DNA of 64,000 nucleotides from Haladaptatus sp. R4 (GTDB lineage: Archaea > Halobacteriota > Halobacteria > Halobacteriales > Haladaptataceae), in NCBI RefSeq assembly GCF_001625445.1, contig NZ_LWHG01000029.1, positions 248,001 through 312,000 of the forward strand. Direction: 5' to 3'. The position numbers were made by a program, and so were the translations under genes. Shown here piece by piece: positions 36,440 to 46,512 of this stretch. The number at the start of each line of letters is the position of its first letter. Within the stretch, counting starts at the first letter, position 1. The notes below the pieces were generated by a model, which saw only the letters and a list, made by a program, of their open reading frames with translations, made no database searches and had not been told where the DNA came from.

Positions 36440-38752
36440 TCAGTCGTCCTCCAGTTCTGCGACCCGAAGCATCGTTTCGAGCGCGACGTCGGGGGTGACT
36501 GAGATCGAGTCGATATCCGCGTCGAGGAGGAACTCGACGAATCCGGGGACGGTCGATGGGGCATCGCCACAGATACCGACGCGACGCTCGTGGCGATGTG
36601 CCGTTTCGATCAGCGAACGGATGGAGCGTTCGACGGCTTCGTCGTCCTCGTGGAACAGTGGTGCGAGTCGTGCGGAGTTCCGGTCGATGCCGAGCGTGAG
36701 TTGCGTGAGGTCGTTCGAGCCGATGGAAAAGCCGTCGAAGACGTTGCTGAACCGATCCGCCGAAACGACGTTCGATGGGAGTTCGGCCATCACGTACACG
36801 TCGAGGTCGTCCATCGCCAACCCGAATTCTGCCATGAGTCGCTTCACCCTCCGACCCTCGTCCGGCGTTCGACAGAACGGTACCATCACGATCACGTTGT
36901 CGAGACCGACGTCCTCCCGAACGCGACGAAGCGCTTCACATTCGAGGCGAAACGCCTCCCGAAACCGCGAGTCGTAGTATCGGGAGGCACCGCGCCAACC
37001 GAGCATCGGGTTCGCCTCCGTGGGTTCGTACCGACGGCCGCCGCGGAGGTTTCGATACTCGTCAGTCTTGAAATCGCTGAGACGGACGATCACGTCCCGA
37101 GGGTGGAACGCGGCGGCGATCGTCGCGATGCCGGTTCGTAGCTGTTCGATGAATCGCTCCGACGCGTCGTGTTCGATGGCGTATAGCGGGTGGTCGCCGA
37201 TGGCGGACGTGATGATGAACTCCTCGCGGGCGAGTCCGACCCCATCGACTGGGAGGTCGGAAAACGAGAACGCACGGGACGGGTCCCCGAGGATGAGCAT
37301 TACGTCCGTTTCCGTCTCGGGGATCTCGTCGATCCGCTCCTCGTGAACGTCGTAGACGAGCGTTCCGGCGTACACGCGGCCCGTCGTTTCGGTACAATCG
37401 ACCGTCACTTCGTCGCCGTCGCGGAGCGTTTTCGTCGCGTCGTCGGCGGCGACGATGGCGGGAAGGCCGAGTTCCCGCGAGACGATGGCCGCGTGCGACG
37501 TTTTCCCGCCGTGCTCCGTGATGATTCCCGCCGCCTTCCGCATCACCGGTTCCCAGTCGGGGTCGGTCGTCTCGGTGACGAGAACGTCCTCCGCTTCGAA
37601 GCGGTCCATCTCGCGGATATCGGAGAGGATTCGAACCGGTCCGGTACCGATGGCGGTCCCGATCGAGACGCCTTCCAGTAGAACGTCGCCTTCCTCGGTT
37701 CGGTGGTAGGTTCGGACGGTTCGTTCCGTCGCCGCCGCGTGCACCGTTTCCGGCCGCGCTTGGACGATGAACAGTTCGTCCCGCTCGCCGTCGAGCAACC
37801 ACTCGATATCCATCGGTCGGTCGAAGTGGTCCTCAATCCGTTTCGCGTACGTCGTGAGCGACGTGACTTGGTCGTCAGTGAGCGTCAAACGACCCCGTTC
37901 GTTGTCAGGCACCGCTTCAATGGCGGTGTCGCTTCCCCGCCGGACCATCCGTCGTTCTTTCGTCCCGAGTTCCCGCTCGATGATGCCGTTCGTCGGTTTG
38001 AAGGCGACGTATCGGTCCGGATCGACCTGCCCTTGGACGAGTAGCTCCCCCAACCCGTAGGTCGCCTCGATGACGACGGCGTTCTCGAACCCCGTGTCGG
38101 GGTCGAGGGTGAACGCAACTCCGGAACAGCCGATGTCCGCCCGGCCCATCGCCTGAACGGTACAGGCGAGTTTGACCGCGAGGTGGTCGAACCCGTGGTC
38201 GAAGCGGTAGGTGATGGCGCGGTCGGTGAACAACGACGCATAACAGCCTTCGATCGCCTCGATCAGTTCCGTCTCCCCGGAGACGTTGAGAAACGTCTCC
38301 TGTTGGCCCGCGAACGACGCGGTCGGTAAATCCTCCGCCGTCGCGGAACTCCGAACGGCGACGGTGGGGTTCTCGACGTCCAGTCGTTCGCCAAGCAGAC
38401 GATACTCCTCGACGATTGCCCGTTCGAGGTCGGCGGGTATCGTCGCCGATTCGATGTCGTCTCGGATCTCCGATCCTCGCCGCTGCAACGTATCGATATC
38501 GTCCGGATCGAGGCCGTCGAGCCGAGCGGCGATCGATTCTTCGAGGCCCGTTTCCGACAAGTAGTGGTCGTACCCCGCCGCGGTGGTCGTGAATCCCGGA
38601 AGTACGGGTACGTTGAGCGTGGTAAGCTCGCCGAGGTTCGCGCTTTTTCCCCCAACTATATCGACGTTGGCACTCCCTACGTCCGCAAGTTGTCGTACGA
38701 ACTGATCGTTCCCCACGATGATTCCCCCGTCACCACACTCGTCGCGCACCAC
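36440..38752 (-). CDS. ppsA: Phosphoenolpyruvate synthase
   Basis: The 770-residue protein converts pyruvate and ATP to phosphoenolpyruvate, AMP and phosphate, the entry step of gluconeogenesis. The N-terminal nucleotide-binding domain has VGGKSANLGELTTLNVPVLP and RSSATAEDLPTASFAGQQE. The swivelling domain carries the catalytic histidine in HGGKTSHAAIVSRELGLPAI. The C-terminal TIM barrel has NPMLGWRGASRYY and the cysteine in RVGICGDAPS. The start is a GTG at 38752. The neighbouring TbsP-type regulator and TrmB-like site make metabolic control plausible. Confidence 0.96.
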   Translation of the reverse strand: MVRDECGDGGIIVGNDQFVRQLADVGSANVDIVGGKSANLGELTTLNVPVLPGFTTTAAGYDHYLSETGLEESIAARLDGLDPDDIDTLQRRGSEIRDDIESATIPADLERAIVEEYRLLGERLDVENPTVAVRSSATAEDLPTASFAGQQETFLNVSGETELIEAIEGCYASLFTDRAITYRFDHGFDHLAVKLACTVQAMGRADIGCSGVAFTLDPDTGFENAVVIEATYGLGELLVQGQVDPDRYVAFKPTNGIIERELGTKERRMVRRGSDTAIEAVPDNERGRLTLTDDQVTSLTTYAKRIEDHFDRPMDIEWLLDGERDELFIVQARPETVHAAATERTVRTYHRTEEGDVLLEGVSIGTAIGTGPVRILSDIREMDRFEAEDVLVTETTDPDWEPVMRKAAGIITEHGGKTSHAAIVSRELGLPAIVAADDATKTLRDGDEVTVDCTETTGRVYAGTLVYDVHEERIDEIPETETDVMLILGDPSRAFSFSDLPVDGVGLAREEFIITSAIGDHPLYAIEHDASERFIEQLRTGIATIAAAFHPRDVIVRLSDFKTDEYRNLRGGRRYEPTEANPMLGWRGASRYYDSRFREAFRLECEALRRVREDVGLDNVIVMVPFCRTPDEGRRVKRLMAEFGLAMDDLDVYVMAELPSNVVSADRFSNVFDGFSIGSNDLTQLTLGIDRNSARLAPLFHEDDEAVERSIRSLIETAHRHERRVGICGDAPSTVPGFVEFLLDADIDSISVTPDVALETMLRVAELEDD

Positions 38753-39017
38753 AGTGAAACTACCTCCGTCGAGTTTGACTGCGTCTCTCCGACTCCCCCT
38801 ACCACGCCGTAGGCTGGCCTTTCGGGGTCACCCGTCGGGGGAAACGATCACCGTTTCTTATTGAGCCGTTCGGTGTTTGGAACACGTACATGAGGAGCTG
38901 TCGTCTATCCGTTACGAGCGCCCGCGAGCGTCGTGACGGCCCTGTAAAACGAGCACGGCGGGTGTCGAGCAGCCGAAGCGGTGAGAAACCGTCGTTCACC
39001 ACCGGTCCGATCGAACG

Positions 39018-40136
39018 ATGAGGAACATCCGTCTCGGGTCGTTGTTCGGGATACCCATCCAACTGAACCTGAGCTTTCTCATCGTCCTCCCGTTAGTCGC
39101 GTATCTGATCGGCATTCAAATCGCCCCGCTCGCCGACGTCCTCAATCAGTTGTGGAACGCTCGGATCGAGACGGGCACGCTCGTCCGCGGGTGGATGCCG
39201 TGGATACTCGGAGTGCTGTCGGCGGTCGGGTTGTTCGTCTGCGTGATCCTTCACGAACTGGGTCATTCGCTCGTCGCACGACGGTTCGGGTTCGGCACCG
39301 ACTCGATCACGCTCTGGTTTTTGGGTGGTGTTTCCGCCCTCGAAGAGATTCCCGAAGATTGGCGTCAGGAGTTTCTGGTCGCCATCGCCGGTCCGTTCGT
39401 GAGTATCGTTCTCGGCGTGATCTGTTACGGGGCTCTCGTGGTCGTCCCGACCGGTCTCGATGCGGTTCGGTTCATCGTCGCCTATCTCGGTCTGCTCAAC
39501 TTCGTTCTCGCGCTGTTCAACCTGTTACCCGGGTTTCCGATGGACGGCGGGCGCATCCTCCGTGCGCTCCTCTCCCGGACCCGCTCTCACGCCCGTGCAA
39601 CACAAATCGCCGCGACCGTCGGGAAGGGCGTTGCGGTCGTCTTCGGCATCCTCGGACTCCTGTCGCTCAACATCTTCCTCATCGGTGTCGCCTTCTTCGT
39701 CTATCTCAGTGCCAGCGGCGAAGTCATCCAAGAGACGCTATCCGGGGTCGAGGACATCCCAGTGAGCGACATCATGACTCCGGTCGCCGACTGGGATACC
39801 GTCGAACCCGAGGCGACCGTCTCGGAGCTGTTCGAACGGATGTTGGACCAGCGACACGTCGGCTATCCCGTGATCGAGGACGGTCAGGTGGTCGGCATCG
39901 TCACTCTGGACGACGCCGCTCGCGTTCCGGTCGAAAAGCGCGACGAGAACACGATCCGATCCGTGATGAGCAGTGACCTCGAAACCGTGTCCGCCGACGA
40001 GAGCGTCGAGGAGTTCATGACGGAGTTCCAACGCAGTAACGTCGGCCGCATGTTCGTGGTCGATCCTTACGGGGAGATCATCGGCTTGGTCACACGGACC
40101 GACCTGATGACGGTTCTCGAAATCACGAGGCAGTGA
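39018..40136 (+). CDS. Membrane site-2 protease (M50) with C-terminal CBS domains
   Basis: The 372-residue protein has about six membrane spans in the first 240 residues, with the zinc motif HELGH (H79, E80, H83) and the third ligand in FPMDGGRIL. Two CBS domains follow (about residues 248-305 and 314-372; MTPVADWDTVEPEATVSELF, then IGLVTRTDLMTVLEIT). CBS domains bind adenosine nucleotides and would couple intramembrane proteolysis to energy state. It may process a membrane-bound regulator. The next gene starts four bases after it. Confidence 0.93.
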   Translation: MRNIRLGSLFGIPIQLNLSFLIVLPLVAYLIGIQIAPLADVLNQLWNARIETGTLVRGWMPWILGVLSAVGLFVCVILHELGHSLVARRFGFGTDSITLWFLGGVSALEEIPEDWRQEFLVAIAGPFVSIVLGVICYGALVVVPTGLDAVRFIVAYLGLLNFVLALFNLLPGFPMDGGRILRALLSRTRSHARATQIAATVGKGVAVVFGILGLLSLNIFLIGVAFFVYLSASGEVIQETLSGVEDIPVSDIMTPVADWDTVEPEATVSELFERMLDQRHVGYPVIEDGQVVGIVTLDDAARVPVEKRDENTIRSVMSSDLETVSADESVEEFMTEFQRSNVGRMFVVDPYGEIIGLVTRTDLMTVLEITRQ

Positions 40137-40140
40137 GCGG

Positions 40141-41203
40141 ATGCTGCAAGGTGCCTCGCTTCCCCTTCTCTCGGTGGTGTTCCTCGGCGCGGCCGCGGTC
40201 GTGTACGTCGCCAGCATCTACGTCTCGGATACGACCGACGTCCTCTCGGTACGGTGGAAACTGGGACAGGCGCTGAGCGGGCTCGTCCTGCTCGCAATCG
40301 TCACGAACCTCCCGGAACTCGTCATCACGGTGAGTGCCGCGCTCACCGACAACGTGGACTTGGCGGTGGGAAACGTTCTCGGCGGAATCGCGATCCAAAC
40401 GGTCGTTCTGGTCGTGTTCGACGTCTTCGGTACCGGACGGTCGGAGGGACTCACGCACTGGGCATCGTCGCTGCAGTTGGTCATCGAGGCGAGCGTCGTG
40501 GTCGCGGTCCTCTCCGTGACGGTGATGGGGAGCCAACTGTCGTCGGCGTTTCTCGTGTTTCGCGTGACACCGCCGGAGATACTGATCGTGTGCCTCTGGC
40601 TCGGCGGCGTGTGGATCATCGCGAAGGCCCGCACAGGGTTGCCGTGGGAACGGGAGGGTGCGGCCCCCGGCGGGCAGCAAGCGCCGCGGGGAACCGCCAA
40701 ACGGAAGAAACATCGCCGAATGAAGGCCGCCGGTAATTCGACGCGGTACGTCGTGGGCGTCTTCCTGCTCGCCGCGCTTGCGATCGCTCGTCGGTGGCGT
40801 GGTGCTCGAACGCACCAGCGACCTGATCGCACGCAAGACGGGGGTCAGTGGCGCAATCTTCGGAGCGACAGCGTTGGCGGCGGTCACCTCGCTGCCGGAG
40901 GTCGCGACGGGGATGGCGGCGATCAGGCTCGGCGACTGCGAACTCGCCATCAGCGACATCTTCGGCGGCAACGGGTTTCTGCCGACGCTGTTCCTCGTGG
41001 CCTCGCTCCTCTCCGGTCGGGCCGTACTCGCCACGATGCCGCCGAGCACGCTGTATCTCACCGCCCTCGGCATTCTCCTCACGAGCATCTACAGCATCGG
41101 CTTCATCGTCCGACCGCGTCGGCAACGGTTCCGGATGGGAATCGACTCACTGCTGGTACTCTCCCTCTACTGTCTGGGCGTTTTGGGTCTCGCCACGATG
41201 TAG
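40141..41203 (+). pseudogene. Ca2+/Na+ antiporter family (CaCA) exchanger, frame-shifted
   Basis: The first frame (about 215 residues) holds the alpha-1 repeat (LLAIVTNLPELVITVSAALT) in membrane spans, and a hydrophilic loop. After AALA near 40783 the frame is lost. The second frame has the alpha-2 repeat LAAVTSLPEVATGMAAIRLG and ends with more spans. A one-base change links them. The two inverted repeats with a conserved Pro-Glu are the ion-binding site of cation exchangers. It directly follows the M50 protease gene. Confidence 0.88.
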
Positions 41204-41376
41204 CTAGTCGGATAGACGACCGAGGAGGACCACCTGTCGAACGACGGATCGAGTCTACTGCACGTTTCGGGAAGGCTACGAAAACGAACCCTCCCGGTAG
41301 GCACGGGCTGTGAGGGGTAGGCATCGATTATCCGCGTCGTGCGGTTCTCATCACGGGGGAGAGATCGGACCCGCGA

Positions 41377-42390
41377 CTACGGCGTTACGACGAGCTTACC
41401 GACGCTCTCACGGTCCTGCATCGCCGCGAACGCCGCGTCGGTTCGTTCGAGCGAGTAGGTTTCGTCGATCTCCGGTGTGAACGCGCCGTCGACGACGAGT
41501 TCGACGAGCGTCTCCAAATCGCCTTGTGTCCCCATCGTGCTGCCGATGACGTGTTTGTGACCGAGGAAGAGGTCGGGAACGTCGATTTCGGACGTTCCAC
41601 CGGCCGTCCGCCCGCAGACTGCCATTCGGCCACCGCGTCGCAGAACGTCCAAGCCGAGTTGGGTGTACGCGCCGCCGAGGTGGTTGAGGACGCCATCGAC
41701 GGGCCCGACGTCGGCGACCGCATCCCGGATGTCGCTCGGGTCGGTACCCTCGACCGGGTGATCGAGTCCGAGCGATTCGAGGCGGTCTAGTTTCGCCCGC
41801 GAGGAGGACGTCCCGACGCTCCGTGCATCGAGGACGGCCGCGAGTTGCACGCCAGCGACGCCGACGCCGCCGGTCACGCCGGGGATGAACACCACGTCGG
41901 TCGGACCGGTTTCGACCCGGCGGAGCATGTGATACGCGGTCATGTAGGCCGTTGGGAGCGCGGCCGCTTCGACCATACCCACGGAATCCGGGAGCGGAAC
42001 GAGGCGGTCGGCTTGGACGCGAGCGGCCTCGGCGAGGCCGCCGTGGTAGAGGGAGAAGTTCTCACAGAGGTTCTCCGGACCCTCCCGACAGTAGCGACAC
42101 GTCCCGCACGTCTCGTTCGGGCATAGTACCACGCGGTCACCGGGTTCGATATCGGTGACGTCCTCGCCGACGTCCCGGACGGTTCCGGCGACATCGAGGC
42201 CGCTGACGAACGGCAAATCGTCCGTATCGACCATCGCGGAGTCGCCTTCGAGGATCCAGAGGTCGTGACGGTTTATCGAACACGCCTCGACCGATACCAC
42301 CGCCTCTCGACGTCCCGGTTCGGGAATCGGTCGGTTGAGTATCGAGACGCCATCCGGTCCGGAAAGATCACTGAAAGCTGCGACACGCAT
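41377..42390 (-). CDS. Zinc-type medium-chain dehydrogenase/quinone oxidoreductase
   Basis: The 337-residue protein has the cysteine cluster ETCGTCRYCREGPENLC, matching the structural zinc lobe of MDR dehydrogenases, and the nucleotide-binding GVTGGVGVAGVQLAA motif. The catalytic zinc ligands are not clearly complete, so a quinone reductase-like role is also possible. The ATG in MRVAAFSDLSG is chosen; a start 21 codons earlier is also open. It is divergent from the TbsP-type regulator. Confidence 0.87.
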   Translation of the reverse strand: MRVAAFSDLSGPDGVSILNRPIPEPGRREAVVSVEACSINRHDLWILEGDSAMVDTDDLPFVSGLDVAGTVRDVGEDVTDIEPGDRVVLCPNETCGTCRYCREGPENLCENFSLYHGGLAEAARVQADRLVPLPDSVGMVEAAALPTAYMTAYHMLRRVETGPTDVVFIPGVTGGVGVAGVQLAAVLDARSVGTSSSRAKLDRLESLGLDHPVEGTDPSDIRDAVADVGPVDGVLNHLGGAYTQLGLDVLRRGGRMAVCGRTAGGTSEIDVPDLFLGHKHVIGSTMGTQGDLETLVELVVDGAFTPEIDETYSLERTDAAFAAMQDRESVGKLVVTP

Positions 42391-42761
42391 CGAATGGGGG
42401 TTCGCTCCCCTCGTAGTTAGTGATAAGGGGAGGATAACAGGGTAGAAGCACATAACTAGAGGTCATCGAGACATTCAATGATCGACAACGTCGGACGTGA
42501 ACGATCCGTCGTCGGGAGGGAGAGAACGCTCTTACCGTCGGATTTCGAGAGGTTTGACGGTAGGACGGGCAGTATCGTTCGTCCCAGCATCTCCGAGATT
42601 CCCTCCGAATCGGACACGATTCGACTTCGTACAAACCCGTGGCAAAACGGCTTTTCGGCTCGAAATTCATGGAGTTACTCCGTTCCATCTCCTATTTTTA
42701 GGAACGACCTTCGAGTAGTAATGTGCGTAGAACAATGGAAGCACTACTCGTGTGAAAAAGT
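42391..42761. other. Divergent gap with promoter of the TbsP-type gene
   Basis: A TATA-like TATTTTTA (42693-42700) is bracketed by CGTTCC (42681-42686) and GGAACG (42701-42706), exact inverted arms. A second pair, TTACTCC and GAGTAGTAA, surrounds it. Both suggest control of the TbsP-type gene, perhaps by its own product. No gene is seen. Confidence 0.45.
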
Positions 42762-43568
42762 ATGTCCGCAGATGCAACAGTCATGGACCAGGAATTCGCC
42801 GATATGATCGATTCGTTCTTCGAAGACGCAGACACGGTGCTCATCGTCAATCCAGCGCCGAACGTCTTCCAAACGGTGATGTTGACGGCAGCCTCGTTCG
42901 ACGGTGATCTGCCGCACATGCAGGTACTTGCCGACCCGGACGTGCTGAAAGCGTCGCTGGACGATTTCATCCTCGCGAGCCAGGTTTCGGATTTGATCGA
43001 CCAGGACTCCCTCGAACTCCGGACGACGGGCGATATCGCACGTAGTTCGTTGCTCGTCAGCGATGACGAGGTCGTAACCGTCATCACGTTGGATGGGGAG
43101 TTGACGGGACTTCGCTCGGCGGATGGCGATCTGGTCGAAAACGTCCAATCGACGTTTTCGGACGACTGGGAGGACGGCGATGTGTATTCCCTGCGTACGC
43201 CACCGCTGTCGCGCATCCAGGAAACGCTCAGTGAGGATTTCGGCGACGACGTCGAAGAGGACTTCATGATGGTCGTCGAGTCGGTCGATACGATTCCCGG
43301 CGAAGACGACGAGTTGGATGAAGTGGCCATCGCCTTGTTGGTGGCGGCGAACAACGAGGTTCTCCTCTACGACATCAGCAAGTGGGGTGAGGACACCGGT
43401 GTCGCGAGCAAAGCGACCTTCTCGCGGACGAAGACACGACTCGAAGACCGTGGCCTCATCGATACGGAGAAGGTCCCGATCGACGTCGGTCGCCCACGAC
43501 TTCGGTTGATCTTGGTACCGGACGATTTGGGTGACGTCGAGGGTCTCGCTAGCCAAGTGAGCGGCTAG
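42762..43568 (+). CDS. tbsP: TbsP-type (DUF5821) transcriptional regulator
   Basis: The 268-residue protein has an N-terminal domain of about 180 residues (NVFQTVMLTAASFDGDLPHM, LLVSDDEVVTVITLDGELTG) and a C-terminal winged helix: VAIALLVAANNEVLLYDISK, then VASKATFSRTKTRLEDRGLI. This layout and the last motif match the haloarchaeal TbsP/DUF5821 family, which regulates carbon-metabolism genes with TrmB in Haloferax. A TATA-like box flanked by inverted repeats lies upstream. Symbol is by family recall, hence the moderate score. Confidence 0.65.
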   Translation: MSADATVMDQEFADMIDSFFEDADTVLIVNPAPNVFQTVMLTAASFDGDLPHMQVLADPDVLKASLDDFILASQVSDLIDQDSLELRTTGDIARSSLLVSDDEVVTVITLDGELTGLRSADGDLVENVQSTFSDDWEDGDVYSLRTPPLSRIQETLSEDFGDDVEEDFMMVVESVDTIPGEDDELDEVAIALLVAANNEVLLYDISKWGEDTGVASKATFSRTKTRLEDRGLIDTEKVPIDVGRPRLRLILVPDDLGDVEGLASQVSG

Positions 43569-44190
43569 ATTCGTGTAAACGCGACCCCGTCGAGGGGTTC
43601 GAGAACGGGCGTCACTGTCGAGAATAGATGATAGATCGACCGACCGTTCGAGATCCAGTTACGAGTGCGTTCGTGTGTTCGGTGTCCGGTTCACGTTCTA
43701 TGTTGTGGACACGCTCGCCCGGGAAACGGGACGACGCATTGACATGGCTCGTCGACGACGGGATCAGTGCGACCACAAATCGGCTGACCCAGAGAATTTA
43801 TTGGAGGGTTAGTACGGAACATAATATCCATATATTGGAGAATTAATATATGTGTTTTCGAATTTTCTCGATGTATGTCTGACGCTCGTCTAACAATGGC
43901 CGATGAATCAAGACGTGTTACAGACACCACCTCGCGGCGGTGTTCGCACTCGTCCCGGAGAACAGACAGCAGCGACTGTCAGATCGGTAGGTTTAGATCG
44001 AAATCGGTAGTACCGTAATTTGTCTCGAAAGAGACACAGATGTCCGTCGATCGCTATGATACGTCTGAAGACGGTGTGTGCTGAGGTTGATAACTCTCCG
44101 CACTGTCTTCGCCATACGGCGAGCGTTCGCCGCTCGATTGGTCGCTGACCGATTCGGTTATTATTCTCCCCGAGAGTGTCTGTTTATATA
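43569..44190. other. Longest gene-free stretch of the middle region
   Basis: No gene or RNA is convincing here. An inverted repeat CATATATT...AATATATG with an eight-base loop (43829-43852) lies in an AT-rich block. Near 44157 a TATA-like TTATTATT serves the protease gene. Confidence 0.45.
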
Positions 44191-45099
44191 ATGAGTTCAG
44201 TAGTCGTTCGAGCGTGGGGAATCACGCTCGGACTACTAACCGCCACGCTCCTCGCGGTTGCGGCCGTCGTTCGGACGGGGGCGCCGCTTCCGATCGTCGG
44301 CTTCGGATTTCTCGTGTTCGTCGTCATCGCGTATCTGTCCTATCGCTCCGGCGGGCGCTACGAGTTCGAACACGAACACGCCGAACCGTTCGACCCCAAC
44401 GAGTTTCCGGACGTCCAACGAGCGATCCTCGACGTCTGCGAGCGTGCCGGTCGTCCCCTCCCTCGGATCGTCGTCATGGAGATGGACGCACCAGGTGCCG
44501 TCGTCGGTTACGACGATGGCGAACCAGTCGTCGCTCTCGATCCGCTGCTCCCGCAAATCGTCGGGCGGGCGGGAATCGAGGCGCTGTTCGCACACGAACT
44601 CGGCCACCTCGGGAACGATATTCACACGGACGCGGTCCGTGCGTACATCCCGCAGATACTCGGGTTCTGTACGTTCTGGCTCGTCTTTCTCGCGGGACGG
44701 GGTCCGTTCGTAGCCGCCGTCGGCTCGCTGCTGTTCAGCGCGGTGACGTTCATCGATGATCGACGTATCCGCCGTATCCGCTACGTTTGCAGTCTCGGTA
44801 TCGAACCGCTCGCGCTCGCGCTGAGTCGATACGCGAATCGACTGGAGGAGTACCGCGCGGATGCGTACGCCGCCCACGTCGTCGATCCCGAAACGCTCGC
44901 CGCCGCGCTCTATCGGGTCGCCGCAATCGCAACCGGCGACAACACGGAGGACATCGCCGGACCGATACCGTGGAACGCGGATCGTTCGTTCCGCTTTGCG
45001 GTGTTCGCCACCCATCCGTCCATGGAAAACCGCGTCGCTCGACTCGACTGTGAAATCCCCACGTGGGCGAGTCCATATCGACCGCGGCAAGTCGCGTGA
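44191..45099 (+). CDS. HtpX-like membrane M48 zinc metalloprotease
   Basis: The 302-residue protein has two N-terminal membrane spans (residues 7-25 and 30-45), the zinc motif HELGH (H135, E136, H139) and the third-ligand glutamate in LEEYRADAYAAHVVD, then a pair of central spans. ATHPSMENRVARL resembles the family end. M48 proteases degrade or trim misfolded membrane proteins. The TATA-like TTATTATT at 44157-44164 gives a very short leader for the ATG at 44191, while the GTG five codons upstream is less well placed. Confidence 0.9.
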   Translation: MSSVVVRAWGITLGLLTATLLAVAAVVRTGAPLPIVGFGFLVFVVIAYLSYRSGGRYEFEHEHAEPFDPNEFPDVQRAILDVCERAGRPLPRIVVMEMDAPGAVVGYDDGEPVVALDPLLPQIVGRAGIEALFAHELGHLGNDIHTDAVRAYIPQILGFCTFWLVFLAGRGPFVAAVGSLLFSAVTFIDDRRIRRIRYVCSLGIEPLALALSRYANRLEEYRADAYAAHVVDPETLAAALYRVAAIATGDNTEDIAGPIPWNADRSFRFAVFATHPSMENRVARLDCEIPTWASPYRPRQVA

Positions 45100-45149
45100 C
45101 ACCGCGCGGAGTCTTCAGCCACTACGGACGGTGTGACCGCGTTTTCGGG

Positions 45150-45575
45150 TTATTTCCGTCCGCCGGAAAAAAGCGAGTGCCAGAGACTCGTATCGGATTG
45201 AAACTCCGAAATGATCCCCTCAACGGTCACGAATACCCGTTCGTTCGCGTGCGATTCGTCGCGGAACGTCGATGAGACCAGTTCCACGAACGTTTCCATC
45301 TTTTCGATTGCCGTCGTCGTGTCGTCGTATTCGGCGACGACGTAGTCGTGCCGGTGGATCAACGCCGTACTATCGACGACCGAAACGCGGAGTTGGATGT
45401 CGCCGGACGCGTCCGAGGAACGAAACACGAGACCGACGACGACTCGTGCGGAATCGGTTACGTCGTACGCGTAGGTCGCCCGTGGATCGGTGACGCTACC
45501 GGTTGTTTCGTCCCATCCGTCAGGAAGATCGACTGACCGAGAAACCGCATCCGATCCACTGTGATTTTCTAACAT
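45150..45575 (-). CDS. Conserved haloarchaeal protein of unknown function
   Basis: The 141-residue protein is acidic and soluble with alternating strands (YAYDVTDSARVVVGLVFRSS, IQLRVSVVDSTALIHRHDYV) and a helical end. No family is recognised. It converges on the HtpX-like gene and faces the HalOD1 gene across a shared intergenic region containing TTGAACGT boxes. Confidence 0.6.
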   Translation of the reverse strand: MLENHSGSDAVSRSVDLPDGWDETTGSVTDPRATYAYDVTDSARVVVGLVFRSSDASGDIQLRVSVVDSTALIHRHDYVVAEYDDTTTAIEKMETFVELVSSTFRDESHANERVFVTVEGIISEFQSDTSLWHSLFSGGRK

Positions 45576-45938
45576 GACTAGGTATCACCACGCCGTTGGA
45601 AGACACTCGCCGAGATTCGATCCCCGTAGGGGATTCACTACACCATCCCCGACGTCCATCCGAGCCACAGTTCAGGGGACGTTTCGACGACACGTCCTCT
45701 CGCCCGCAGTATCCCCATGGACGTCTTCGTCTTCATCCTCCCTTGAACGTACCAACCGATCGGTCAAAAGCGCTTTGATTGAACGTTCAATAAACGGGCC
45801 TCGAAGCACGTAGGTCGACGCGAAGATAGGTTAACGCGAGGAGGGGTTTCGACTGACGCCATATTACTGTTAGTCGAACGATACTAATTTTGGAGGTAAG
45901 CACGTGTTACTCAAATAGATAGAGTACGAATAGAAACT
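45576..45938. other. Divergent gap with candidate operator boxes
   Basis: TTGAACGT occurs at 45743 and again in the palindrome TTGAACGTTCAA (45779-45790), 36 bases apart. Between them lies the palindrome ACCGATCGGT. The rest, including the AT-rich start of the HalOD1 promoter after 45880, holds nothing recognisable. Confidence 0.45.
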
Positions 45939-46322
45939 ATGTCTAATGGCACGAGAATCACCGAGACGACGAACTGGTTCGAAAACGGGCACGCGCCCAC
46001 GGACCCGACGGATCCACCGCAGTACGCGTTGGTCGCCGTTCGTTCGATCGATCCGTGCCAGTCGCTGACCGTAAGTCTGATCGAAACGATCGTCGATGTT
46101 TTGGAACCGCCGAACGGTCAGACCTCGCTCAGTTTGTACCAGTACGTGAACCCGGACGCGCTCGAAGACCTCGTCGAGACGGGCGGAACGAAAAAGAGCG
46201 GCGTCGAAGTTCGATTCGTGATCGAGAACCATCTCGTCACCGTTCGGAGTAACAACACCGTCCTCATCTACGAACCGCTCGGCGCACGGCGCGACAGCGA
46301 CAGAAATCCCATACTCAACTAA
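45939..46322 (+). CDS. HalOD1 output domain protein
   Basis: The 127-residue protein has a central HalOD1-like domain (SLTVSLIETIVDVLEPPNGQ, then YVNPDALEDLVET and VRFVIENHLVTVRSNNTV). HalOD1 is a haloarchaeal output domain found alone or at the end of receiver proteins, and its molecular function is unknown. It is a stand-alone copy with a polar N-terminal tail. Confidence 0.8.
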   Translation: MSNGTRITETTNWFENGHAPTDPTDPPQYALVAVRSIDPCQSLTVSLIETIVDVLEPPNGQTSLSLYQYVNPDALEDLVETGGTKKSGVEVRFVIENHLVTVRSNNTVLIYEPLGARRDSDRNPILN

Positions 46323-46512
46323 GGCCATCACGGGCGAATGCCGTTCGAGGATGTCGTGTCATCGAGAATGTCGAGCGACGAATCGTCTCACTTGGATCAC
46401 CGGAATCAGTCGGTTAATGGGCCTGGACGAATCAGTACTTCACCATGCAAACGAAAGCCACGGTTAATCATCGACGATATCGACCGTTCGGCCAGCGTAC
46501 GGGGAGGACGCT

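Noticed and set aside
43628-43930. Short plus- and minus-strand frames in the 620-base gap
   Set aside because: Neither shows haloarchaeal amino-acid composition, a family motif or a well-placed promoter.
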